From: Chitinophaga pinensis
GTDB taxonomy: Bacteria > Bacteroidota > Bacteroidia > Flavobacteriales_D > Crocinitomicaceae
Direction of reading: 5' to 3'
Assembly: GCA_945870115.1 (NCBI GenBank)
Contig: CAMBRH010000169.1
Coordinates: forward strand, 1-7,547
DNA: 7,547 bases
Shown: piece after piece, positions 1 through 6,891 of the stretch
Position numbering within the stretch: position 1 is the first letter of the stretch
How the letters are laid out: each line of letters begins with the position of its first letter
The notes under the pieces: model-generated
Database searches by the model: none
What the model was told of the DNA's origin: nothing
The model's input: the letters and a program-made list of their open reading frames with translations, nothing else
Made by a program: the position numbers and the translations under genes

Positions 1-219
1 AATAAAATTTACACTTTTATTTCTATTCGGGTAGTTTAAATCAAGTTTTAGATTTATTTTTAGCGTTTACAAGGAAATTTTGATATATTTGGAAGAGCTT
101 AACTTTAAAGTTTATATTCAATTGCAAAAAATTAATCTAAAATAATAAAATTTCGCAAAGAGTGATATAAAACCCAAGTTATACAATTACGCACTAAGAA
201 TAAACGAATTTATACTCAA
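1..219. other. AT-rich intergenic region upstream of the small membrane protein gene
   Basis: No coding sequence can be supported here. The forward frames entering from the left edge close within about 12 codons, and there is no reverse-strand ATG that could start a gene running off the left edge. The stretch probably holds the 3' flank of an upstream gene and the leader of the gene starting at 220. A 6-bp inverted repeat (TAAATC 37-42 / GATTTA 51-56) followed by a T-rich run is the only terminator-like structure, and it is weak. Confidence 0.6.
84..91 (+). promoter_or_regulatory. Candidate -7 element (TATATTTG) for the gene at 220
   Basis: TATATTTG matches the Bacteroidota -7 consensus TAnnTTTG exactly, but no TTG lies at the expected 17-23 nt upstream. 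A competing candidate is TTG at 80-82, a 17-nt spacer and TAACTTTA at 100-107, which has correct spacing but one mismatch. Either would give a leader of roughly 110-130 nt. In DNA this AT-rich such matches arise by chance, so this is tentative. Confidence 0.3.
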
Positions 220-687
220 ATGCAAATGATAGAAGTTAAAAAAATATTGAATTATACATTAGTCGGAATAATAATTTGGTTGTCAATTGAATCACTTACA
301 ATAATTGTTAAACAGGTTGTAACTTTCGTGTTATTGCAAATAGAGTTAAATGAAGTAACCATTTTCTATACAACACAACTTTTAATATTACTTTCTGTAT
401 TTTTGTTTACACGTTTTATATTGATAAAAATTCTTAGCTGGTCAAATAAATCAAAATCGATATTAATAAGAATAATAGTTATTTATATAATCTTTGAGGT
501 ACTGAAATTCGCATCATTGTTAACGACTCCAATATTAATTGGGCAAACAGAATTGACATCATTTAGAAAATTTACTGAACTAAATGAGAATTCATTTTTC
601 AAAATGATTCAGTATATAAATAAATATGTTAGAATTGTAATTGTCGGGTTAACAATAGTTATGTTTAATCAAAAGAAAAAGACCTAA
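220..687 (+). CDS. Small hypothetical multi-pass membrane protein
   Basis: I do not recognise this 155-residue protein. It is very hydrophobic, with about four predicted membrane segments near residues 12-38, 47-70, 81-107 and 135-149. A Lys/Ser-rich loop (about 70-80) separates segments two and three, a polar loop (about 109-130) precedes the last, and the tail is basic (QKKKT). There is no signal peptide cleavage site, lipobox or obvious catalytic motif. A second ATG six bases downstream (226) is an equally plausible start, since neither has a Shine-Dalgarno sequence. The gene is poorer in GC than its neighbours: 43 of 180 bases at 241-420, against 63 of 180 in a sample of the receptor gene. 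It stands alone and converges on the iron operon. Low GC and lack of family resemblance suggest a lineage-specific or acquired gene. It could be a small DUF2975-like membrane protein, but that is a guess. Confidence 0.7.
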   Translation: MQMIEVKKILNYTLVGIIIWLSIESLTIIVKQVVTFVLLQIELNEVTIFYTTQLLILLSVFLFTRFILIKILSWSNKSKSILIRIIVIYIIFEVLKFASLLTTPILIGQTELTSFRKFTELNENSFFKMIQYINKYVRIVIVGLTIVMFNQKKKT

Positions 688-723
688 TCATAAAAGAGGC
701 TCTTATTCCAAAACGATTTACAA

Positions 724-772
724 AATTTCACCAAAACATAAATTATTATGAAATATAAAATAATTTCACCAA
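724..772. repeat. 11-bp direct repeat in the gap between convergent genes
   Basis: AATTTCACCAA occurs at 724-734 and again, exactly, at 762-772, a spacing of 38 bp. Both copies lie in the 108-bp gap between the stop codons of the small membrane protein gene and the TonB receptor gene. Its role is unknown. It may be a local duplication or may contribute to RNA structure at the 3' ends. Confidence 0.6.
749..768 (-). terminator. Weak candidate terminator for the four-gene operon
   Basis: TGAAAT (749-754) and ATTTCA (763-768) form a 6-bp inverted repeat with an 8-nt loop, about 30 nt past the receptor stop codon at 796. On the minus strand it is followed by an AT-rich stretch. The stem is short and has a single G-C pair, so it would be a poor intrinsic terminator. 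It is listed because it is one of the few hairpins between the two convergent genes. Confidence 0.2.
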
Positions 773-795
773 TTTATAAGAAATTAATTTATCCC

Positions 796-3204
796 CTACT
801 TCCTAAACTTCAACTGCAAAGTCACATAAAAACTTCGTCCATCGCTCGGTAAAATTCCCGGTCCAGGATAAGCTGTTGCTCTTCTTGTGTAATATTTTGT
901 GTTCAATAAATTATTGATTCCAGCTTCCAATTGAATTAACTTTTTGAAATAATAGCGCAAAGAATAATCCATCACAAAATAACTCGGAATAAAACCAATA
1001 ACTGCATCGCCACTTGCTTCAACAGAATTTGAGGCATCGCTGAATTGTCCACTATTATACGAAAATTGAACTTGTGTTTGAAATTTTGCTGTTTTGATTT
1101 TAAAACCCGATTTCAGCATAATTGGACTTACGTATTCCACTTCTTTTCCAACATAATTTTTTTCTTTTGAGCGGATGTATTTTGCTTCGATGTAGGAAAA
1201 ATTGACAAAAATTGTTGAACTAACTTTTGCAGAATCTTTAAATGCTTTTATGAAATCAAATTCTACAAATGCTTCAATCCCCATGTTTCGTGCGTCACCA
1301 ATATTTGTTCTGACTTTATTTGTGCCATTTACCTCTGGTGCCAAACCAATTTTATCTCCATAAAACAAATGAAATAAAGCAATATCGGCATATAAATACG
1401 ATTTCAATAATCCTCTGAAACCCAATTCTGTGGTTGAACCGTATTCGTCTTTGATTAAAGTATCAACAATAATGTTTGGGTTATTGATGCGAATGTCTGT
1501 AAAATTAATTGCACGGTAATTCAAACAAAAATTAGAATAAATGCTCGTTTGCTTGCTTGTTTTAAAGGAAGTTCCAAGGCCATAAAGTGGCACAATGCGA
1601 CTTAAACTGTTTTCATCTTCAATTTTATAAATTCCTAAAGTATCATAATTTAATGGGTGAATGGAATATTGCTTGTAAAATCCAGCAGATGAACTTTTTA
1701 TGTTTTCCAAACGAAATCCAGCATTTAAAGTAAATCTATCTCCTACGAACCAAATATTTTCAATGAAAAAAGCCAAATTTTGGGAAGGAAAAGAAAAGGA
1801 AGATGTTTCTAAATCTCGCGGATTAGTGAATGAAAAGTCAGCATTTTTTCCATCAGACGCTGTGCCTTGATCTGATTGCGTTTTTCCTTGATAATAGCGC
1901 AAACCAGTCAAAAAAGCACTTTTTATTTTTAGGTTTTTTACAGCAAATGAATAGCGCGTTAAAAAGCGCGCTTCTCCCCCACCATTTCTAAAATTTCCTG
2001 ATATTAATTCCCGATTTCCACCCAAATCTGCTTGGTTAATTTTCCCTAAAAGCCCAAGTGAATAACGGTCAGAATGCATTCCAAAAGCACGCACATTAAA
2101 GGTCGATTTTGGAGTAATTTGAAAATCATAATGCAATGCCAAAATATTCCAATTTACTTTAAACCAATTGCGTTCACGCACACTTTGAATCGCGTCTTTT
2201 TCAAACATCTTATCCGTCAAACCGCCAGATTGTTGCGCTTCGTAACTCATACCAGTATATTCCAAGCGGATTTTTTGATTTTCTGTCAAATAAAAACCGA
2301 CTTGAGCAAAAACCTGATGTTGGTTGAATTTACTGTTATCTCTGTAACCATCACCCAATTTTAATTGATGATAAGCTTGATATTCAAGACGTTTGTGCGA
2401 ACCGCTTACCCGATTAAAAAATCCTAAATAACCAAAACTTCCAGCAGTGGTTCTTGAAGTAAATTCAATAGGTGAATCTTTGACAGGATCTTTTATCACA
2501 AAATTCATCAAGCCCCCAAATTGCGTTCCGTATTGCAAAGAAGCCGATCCACGGATAATTTCAATAGCTGAAAGTGCTTCCAATGGCGGTGTGTAGTAAC
2601 TTTCGGGATAACCCAATGCATCGGCGCTGATGTCGTAACCGTTTTGTCTTGTGTTAAAATTTGCAGCACGATTGGGCGATAATCCTCTTCCACCCACTCC
2701 CATTTGAATTCCTGCTCCGTCGCTTTCCCAAATGTTTAAACCAGGAACTTTGGCAAATAATTCTCGTGGATTTCCAGACGATTTTGCGCCTCCTTGTCCT
2801 TCGGTTTGAATAATGGTGCTTGTTCCAGTTGCAATTTGAACTCCACGAACAGGAGGCAAATAGCCAATATCAAAATTATTTAAGCGAGTTCTTACAACTT
2901 TGGTTTCCTCTAGTTCGGTGATTTTAGTTGCCAAAGAAACTTTTTGATTTACTTTCAAATCTTTACAAGAAATACTTTTTCTGAAAAATTCAGCATGTTG
3001 AAAAACAATCGAATCAGTTTCACATTTTTTAAACGAAAATTTACCTTCAAAATCCGAAAATGATTTTACATTTCCACATGAAATTTTAACTCCGTAAACG
3101 GTTTCATTTTTTTCGTTCACAACGATTCCGCTGATTTCTTGAGAAAAAAAGCTTGCCGAAAATAAATTCAGAATAAAGACAAAAATTAATATTTTTCGAG
3201 CCAT
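796..3204 (-). CDS. FecA-like TonB-dependent outer-membrane receptor
   Basis: This is an outer-membrane active transporter that imports a ligand, probably a ferric chelate, using TonB energy. The 802-residue protein has a signal peptide (about 1-21, basic MARK then a hydrophobic core). A compact carboxypeptidase-regulatory-like domain follows (about 23-94, ISGIVVNEKNETVYG), then a TonB-box-like stretch (about 97-105). The plug (about 120-238) holds the VGGRGLSPNRA segment and the IEIIRGSASLQYGTQFGG motif (about 214-231), both typical of FecA-type receptors. A 22-strand beta-barrel follows, ending in an aromatic/basic strand (YVTLQLKFRK). Length and order are normal for Bacteroidota. The extreme C-terminal AYPGPGILPSDGRSFYV segment also fits the FecA group. 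It is the last gene of the operon. Its start overlaps the previous gene by 19 nt and is preceded by an AGGA (3216-3213) 8 nt before the ATG, an unusual Shine-Dalgarno-like site for this phylum. Ferric citrate is the family precedent, but the ligand is not proven by sequence. Confidence 0.93.
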   Translation of the reverse strand: MARKILIFVFILNLFSASFFSQEISGIVVNEKNETVYGVKISCGNVKSFSDFEGKFSFKKCETDSIVFQHAEFFRKSISCKDLKVNQKVSLATKITELEETKVVRTRLNNFDIGYLPPVRGVQIATGTSTIIQTEGQGGAKSSGNPRELFAKVPGLNIWESDGAGIQMGVGGRGLSPNRAANFNTRQNGYDISADALGYPESYYTPPLEALSAIEIIRGSASLQYGTQFGGLMNFVIKDPVKDSPIEFTSRTTAGSFGYLGFFNRVSGSHKRLEYQAYHQLKLGDGYRDNSKFNQHQVFAQVGFYLTENQKIRLEYTGMSYEAQQSGGLTDKMFEKDAIQSVRERNWFKVNWNILALHYDFQITPKSTFNVRAFGMHSDRYSLGLLGKINQADLGGNRELISGNFRNGGGEARFLTRYSFAVKNLKIKSAFLTGLRYYQGKTQSDQGTASDGKNADFSFTNPRDLETSSFSFPSQNLAFFIENIWFVGDRFTLNAGFRLENIKSSSAGFYKQYSIHPLNYDTLGIYKIEDENSLSRIVPLYGLGTSFKTSKQTSIYSNFCLNYRAINFTDIRINNPNIIVDTLIKDEYGSTTELGFRGLLKSYLYADIALFHLFYGDKIGLAPEVNGTNKVRTNIGDARNMGIEAFVEFDFIKAFKDSAKVSSTIFVNFSYIEAKYIRSKEKNYVGKEVEYVSPIMLKSGFKIKTAKFQTQVQFSYNSGQFSDASNSVEASGDAVIGFIPSYFVMDYSLRYYFKKLIQLEAGINNLLNTKYYTRRATAYPGPGILPSDGRSFYVTLQLKFRK

Positions 3205-4544
3205 GTTCTATTTCCTAAATTATTTTTTATCAGCGTTAAATCCAATTTTTTGTCAATAAAAAGTTTGTGCGGACGACCATTTAAACTCACAAAAGATTCA
3301 ACATGAATGGAAGGATTTTTCAAATGAAATGAATTTTTTCCAAAAACCAAAAGTGTGTCAGAAAATCTATTTTTCAAGAAATTTGCGTACTGTAAAATAA
3401 AATCTGGCTGTGTTGACATTTGATCTATTTGCGTATTTGTCAAAAATTTTGTGTTATCAATTTCAATTTCACCTTTTGTTTTTTTGTCTTTCACATAAAA
3501 TGTTGAAAATCCTTCTTTGTGCATCAACATGACACGCCAAGAAAAGCGCATTCCTTCTTCTGACCAAAATAAATTCCCATCATAAAGCAAGTATCTAAAA
3601 GGAATTACCACTTGCAGAAAGATATAAATGGAAAGCAAAATAACAATCATTTTTGACTTATAATTTTGCACAAAAGTACTTGAAACTTGTTTAATTTTAA
3701 GCAGTTTTGACAAAAATAAAAGAATATTTTCATGAAATTTAGCTGAAAAGAAAATCAAAGTTGAAAAAATCATCACCCAAGGAAAAACGCCGATTGGAAA
3801 TAAAATCCAAGTCACTAAATGAAAGACAATTACAAAAAAGTAAGCATAATTTCTTGTTTTGCTAGAACTTAAAAAGAATGGAATTGTCAAATCATAAATG
3901 CAACCAAACCACGAAAATGCAAAAGCGGTAAAAGTTGAAGCGAAAATCCAACCCAAATAAGGCAAATCTCTGTAGGCTTGAAGCCAAATTTTCAGTGGCT
4001 GAGCATCAAAAAGCCAATCCGAATTCAATTTTGCTACTCCAGCAAAGAAATAAACGCAGCCCAACTGAAATTTTAAAATCCAAATTGTCCAAGCATGGGT
4101 TTTCACGGAAGAAATTGCTGGATTTCGCAACGAATCAACTGAAAAAAATCGATTTGCTGGAAGAAAAATCAACAGAAAACCAATTAAACTTACGAAGTAA
4201 TAATGATTTAAATAATAGCTTTTATCCAACAATTCAATGTAAGTAAAAAGCAGAAAAAATGCAAAAGTTGAAAGTCTGTAAAAAGCACCCAAGATGATTC
4301 CAACGCAAGCAAAAACAAGCAAAACAAAGGGTAAATACATCCAATTTCCTGAAAGTGGTTTCACCCAATCAAAACCCAAATAGGTAAAATGAAATTTAGG
4401 ATTTATATATAATTCAGCAACCCAACCCTTTGAAATAAAACGCAAAGTTCCAAAAAGCATCAAAGCTCCAAAAATTATTCTAAATACAATTAATGGAGCA
4501 ATGCTAATTTGTTTGAAAAATATATTTTGAAGGTTTTTAATCAC
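3186..4544 (-). CDS. HTTM-domain, vitamin K-dependent gamma-carboxylase-like membrane protein
   Basis: This 452-residue integral membrane protein belongs to the HTTM / vitamin K-dependent gamma-carboxylase-like family. Several hydrophobic segments span roughly residues 13-318, followed by a soluble C-terminal domain (about 319-452). Family signatures are visible in order. LDKSYYLNHYYF (106-117) parallels LDK...NH of the vertebrate enzyme. FFAGVAKLNSDW (166-177) aligns with its IAGVKKLDADW, so Lys172 corresponds to catalytic Lys218. WSEEGMRFSWRVML (327-340) and SLNGRP (420-425) mark the C-terminal domain. The start is GTG (4544-4542). It overlaps the imelysin stop by 8 nt, no ATG occurs upstream before an in-frame stop, and the next Met (29) lies inside the first membrane helix. 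Vertebrate relatives carboxylate glutamate using reduced vitamin K. Flavobacteria make menaquinone, so a quinol cofactor is conceivable, but substrate and activity here are inference. Its place between imelysin and receptor genes suggests a role in assembling or modifying the uptake system. Confidence 0.88.
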   Translation of the reverse strand: MIKNLQNIFFKQISIAPLIVFRIIFGALMLFGTLRFISKGWVAELYINPKFHFTYLGFDWVKPLSGNWMYLPFVLLVFACVGIILGAFYRLSTFAFFLLFTYIELLDKSYYLNHYYFVSLIGFLLIFLPANRFFSVDSLRNPAISSVKTHAWTIWILKFQLGCVYFFAGVAKLNSDWLFDAQPLKIWLQAYRDLPYLGWIFASTFTAFAFSWFGCIYDLTIPFFLSSSKTRNYAYFFVIVFHLVTWILFPIGVFPWVMIFSTLIFFSAKFHENILLFLSKLLKIKQVSSTFVQNYKSKMIVILLSIYIFLQVVIPFRYLLYDGNLFWSEEGMRFSWRVMLMHKEGFSTFYVKDKKTKGEIEIDNTKFLTNTQIDQMSTQPDFILQYANFLKNRFSDTLLVFGKNSFHLKNPSIHVESFVSLNGRPHKLFIDKKLDLTLIKNNLGNRTWLEKY

Positions 4545-5610
4545 CGTCGTTGTCTTGATAGGTAATTAAAATTCCAAAAGCGGAAGACATATCTGTTTTG
4601 ATAAAAACAACCGTTCCATGAAAATAAGTGTAATAAGAATCAATTGTTGCAGTTGAATTGATCATCATATTTTTTAAATTTGCAGTCCAAGAACTTGGTT
4701 CAGTAATCAAATAATCAAAGCGAGATTCAATGGTTGAAGCCAAACTTTGTTTTTCTAAAGCGATTAAATAATCATCAAATCCAGTTCCACTTGCTCCAGC
4801 AAGTGAATTCCCTGAAAATATTTTCCTCAATCCTTTTAAATTTTCTACAATAAGTTCGGTTCCAATTCCAGATTTTGGAGCTTCTAAATAATCTAAACGC
4901 TGAATACCAAGACTTTGTTTCCCCAAAGGAATTCCGATTTTGGCATTTTTTGTGATTTCATAATCCTTGCAAAAAGCATTCACAAGCATAGAAAATGGAC
5001 TTGTAGAACTCGTTCCAGTTCCATCTTTAAAAGTAGAACTATATGAAGACCAATTTGTTGCAACATAATCTGTTTCAGTTTTCATTTTTGAAATCAAAGC
5101 AGAAACGTAAGCTTTTCTATTGGTAGAATTATTAAGTAATGTCATGGCATTTTCTTGAAAGAGTAAAAAATCAAGTGCAGAAAATCCAATTGCAGAAATA
5201 TTGCTAACAGTTGCCAAATCGTAGGTTCCAGCTGAAATATTATTTTCAATTTGATTTGTATCAGACGGAAAAACACCTAATGCATTTGCATAGCCAACTT
5301 CCATAAATGGCCCAAAATCAAACATTTTTACATATTGAAAAGATTTATAAGCAGCTTTCCAACTTTCTTTTGTAGCATCAAAATTTTCTTGCGTTGGCTC
5401 AAACAAAAATGATTGCCAAGAAGTGGAAAGGGAATTAACATCAGTTTGAACTTTCGAAATACTTGGAACAATATAATTATCCGCAAGTTGCGTCATTATT
5501 TCTTTTTTCTCAAAAGTTATTTCTGGGTCAACTACTTCTTTTTTCTTACAACTCGCTGAAAGAATAAAAAATGCTAAACCTATAAATACTATTTTCTTAA
5601 TATTTCGCAT
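4537..5610 (-). CDS. Imelysin-family (M75-like) lipoprotein
   Basis: This is a 357-residue predicted lipoprotein of the imelysin (peptidase M75-like) family, implicated in bacterial iron uptake. The signal peptide ends at a lipobox-like LSASC with Cys21 as the lipidated residue, followed by KKKE. The mature part is mostly helical, with family segments WKAAYKSFQYVKMFDFGP (84-101), GFSALDFLLF (142-151) and a characteristic ending, FGILITYQDNDGD (345-357). The hallmark GxHxxE of classical imelysins reads GFSALD here: Ser for His and Asp for Glu. The variant argues against metal-dependent protease activity and fits the view that many family members bind iron or haem-related ligands without being peptidases. 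The start ATG lies 14 nt inside the end of the DUF4856 gene and the 3' end overlaps the carboxylase-like gene by 8 nt. It probably works in the periplasm or on the cell surface with the neighbouring lipoprotein and receptor. Confidence 0.92.
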   Translation of the reverse strand: MRNIKKIVFIGLAFFILSASCKKKEVVDPEITFEKKEIMTQLADNYIVPSISKVQTDVNSLSTSWQSFLFEPTQENFDATKESWKAAYKSFQYVKMFDFGPFMEVGYANALGVFPSDTNQIENNISAGTYDLATVSNISAIGFSALDFLLFQENAMTLLNNSTNRKAYVSALISKMKTETDYVATNWSSYSSTFKDGTGTSSTSPFSMLVNAFCKDYEITKNAKIGIPLGKQSLGIQRLDYLEAPKSGIGTELIVENLKGLRKIFSGNSLAGASGTGFDDYLIALEKQSLASTIESRFDYLITEPSSWTANLKNMMINSTATIDSYYTYFHGTVVFIKTDMSSAFGILITYQDNDGD

Positions 5611-6736
5611 CTAAATCTGCTTTGATTTCGTTTATTTTTAACAAAGAAATGTTCCAAAAGTTTGTTCCAAATTTCGCTAAAATTGCATCTAATTCAGCAT
5701 TAGATAATTTTCTTGTTTCCAATGGTGCATATCTTAAACACAATGTGAAAGCATAAGCTTCAGACAAAACATGCAATAATTTTGCTTGATCTGAACCAAA
5801 ACTGTTCGCAGCATCAGTTAAATAATTCATTGCTTGTTGAGCCGAAATTTTTTCCCACATAGTTCTGATTTCGACAATCGCAGCATCTCTATCAGCAAGA
5901 ATGTTGTTTGAAATTGCAGCTCTTCCTTTTAAAAAATTATCCATCATACTTCCATTCGAAGCTATGTTTGAATTAACAGAATTTGAATATTTACCCCAAA
6001 AATCCGTTGGAATTACACTTGGGAAATTTGATTCAACGCCAAAATAACCAAAAGCTTCATCCCAATGATGTTCCATTGTTGTGTAATTATAACCAACAAG
6101 GTTTGTCGTATTATCAACATCCATTTTTGAGACTGAAAAATATGAATTTAAAGCTTGATTCATGAAAACTGCTCCCATCAAACCTTTTTCAATAAGTTGT
6201 AAATATTCTATTCCATTTTGACTGTATAAATAGATCTTGTTATCAAGCGTAATTAATTTTCCAGCTTGACCTGAGCTTGCTGTTTGAGAAAAATCTTGAC
6301 TAACTAATGCTATAGAATCCATAAAGTTTTCAAACAATGGTTGATCTATGGCAAAACATTTATCTTTTAATTGCTTAGTTGATGTAAAACTAAATGCACC
6401 ATTTCCGTTTCCATTTGTATTAGCGAACATATCTTTTAGTTGCTGTGAAGTTACTGACGTACTTGTGGCAGTTTTCATGTAAACAACCATTTCTCTTAAT
6501 TGTTGTAACCTTTCTGTTTGACCTGAATAATTTACAGTAGAAACTCCATTTTCGTCTGTAAATGAATACGTTTTAGGAATTGTATAAGTCAAAATTGGCT
6601 CAGCGTAAACACAAGAATTATCATCTTTTTCCGCCTCATCATTATAATTTGTTGCAGCTGTATCTGTGCAGCCTTCTTTTTTACATGAAGCCAAAATTGA
6701 AGAAAAGGCCAAACTTAAAATTATATATTTTTTCAT
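5597..6736 (-). CDS. DUF4856 family lipoprotein, first gene of the operon
   Basis: This 379-residue lipoprotein matches the DUF4856 family, which has no defined biochemical role and is often found beside imelysin genes. The signal peptide ends at ILASC (Cys18). Right after it comes a Cys-bracketed module (22-43: GCTDTAATNYN, then DDNSCVY), a short motif common in secreted Bacteroidota proteins. Its Asp-rich spacing suggests, but does not prove, calcium binding and a disulfide between Cys23 and Cys42. The mature domain (about 50-379) carries EHHWDEAFGYFG (222-233), a His/Glu/Asp-rich motif that could bind metal, and LSEAYAFTLCLRY (324-336) near the C-terminus. It leads the operon, about 28 nt below an exact Bacteroidota promoter, with no Shine-Dalgarno sequence (TAAATTAG directly before ATG). 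Its stop overlaps the imelysin gene by 14 nt. The context suggests a partner of imelysin in iron acquisition. The family assignment is good; the function is unknown. Confidence 0.85.
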   Translation of the reverse strand: MKKYIILSLAFSSILASCKKEGCTDTAATNYNDEAEKDDNSCVYAEPILTYTIPKTYSFTDENGVSTVNYSGQTERLQQLREMVVYMKTATSTSVTSQQLKDMFANTNGNGNGAFSFTSTKQLKDKCFAIDQPLFENFMDSIALVSQDFSQTASSGQAGKLITLDNKIYLYSQNGIEYLQLIEKGLMGAVFMNQALNSYFSVSKMDVDNTTNLVGYNYTTMEHHWDEAFGYFGVESNFPSVIPTDFWGKYSNSVNSNIASNGSMMDNFLKGRAAISNNILADRDAAIVEIRTMWEKISAQQAMNYLTDAANSFGSDQAKLLHVLSEAYAFTLCLRYAPLETRKLSNAELDAILAKFGTNFWNISLLKINEIKADLDAKY

Positions 6737-6763
6737 CTAATTTAGAATTGTTTTAAACTAGGG

Positions 6764-6794
6764 CAAAAGTATAGTTTGAGAAAGTTTGTAACAA
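6764..6794 (-). promoter_or_regulatory. Bacteroidota-type promoter of the four-gene operon
   Basis: Read on the minus strand, TTG (6794-6792) is followed by 20 nt and then TACTTTTG (6771-6764). This matches the Bacteroidota consensus TTG-N17-23-TAnnTTTG with no mismatch. The expected transcription start, a few bases further down near 6758, would give a leader of about 20 nt before the ATG at 6736. No other promoter is needed, because the downstream genes overlap. Confidence 0.75.
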
Positions 6795-6816
6795 TACCTC
6801 AAAAAAGGTATTTTAG
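6786..6816 (+). promoter_or_regulatory. Possible promoter of the channel gene
   Basis: TTG (6786-6788), a 20-nt spacer and TATTTTAG (6809-6816) match the consensus with one mismatch in the -7 element. If used, this promoter would be back-to-back with the operon promoter, with the two TTG elements only 3 nt apart, and its -7 element would lie in the left arm of the palindrome. An alternative, TATATTTA at 6860-6867, lacks a -33 element. Confidence 0.3.
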
Positions 6817-6839
6817 AGAAAAAGTTTTTCTAAAATACC
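6793..6839. repeat. Three-arm inverted repeat in the divergent control region
   Basis: GGTATTTTAGA (6807-6817) and TCTAAAATACC (6829-6839) are perfect 11-bp inverted arms. The pairing continues inward for four more pairs (one G.T), leaving a 3-nt loop. A third, shorter arm, AATACC (6793-6798), is complementary to the start of the left arm (GGTATT, 6807-6812), so two alternative hairpins compete for the same bases. The element lies just upstream of the operon -33 box and in the possible leader of the channel gene. It could be an operator for a dimeric regulator of both transcription units or a structured 5' leader. The inner G.T pair is tolerated only in plus-strand RNA. The structure is seen directly; the function is inferred. 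Confidence 0.6.
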
Positions 6840-6891
6840 AAATTATTTAAATTTATTCTTATATTTATACCTTAAAAAAACCACGCTAACA

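Noticed and set aside
691..707. Short hairpin AAGAG/CTCTT just after the gene ending at 687
   Set aside because: The usable stem is only about four pairs around a tiny loop and no T-run follows, so it is not a credible terminator.
2074..2364. Open frame of 96 codons on the plus strand inside the receptor gene
   Set aside because: Antisense to a clear TonB receptor barrel region, with no family resemblance.
2508..2693. Open frame of 61 codons on the minus strand inside the receptor gene
   Set aside because: Lies in another frame of the plug-domain coding region, which has strong conserved motifs in the main frame.
3935..4246. Open frame of 103 codons on the plus strand inside the HTTM gene
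   Set aside because: Antisense to conserved family motifs; its composition is that of a chance frame.
5983..6165. Open frame of 60 codons on the plus strand inside the DUF4856 gene
   Set aside because: Antisense to the EHHWDEAFGYFG region; no domain or leader of its own.
6737..6891. Fur box in front of an iron-related operon
   Set aside because: No match to the GATAATGATAATCATTATC pattern. The palindrome present has different arms, so iron control remains an inference from gene content only.
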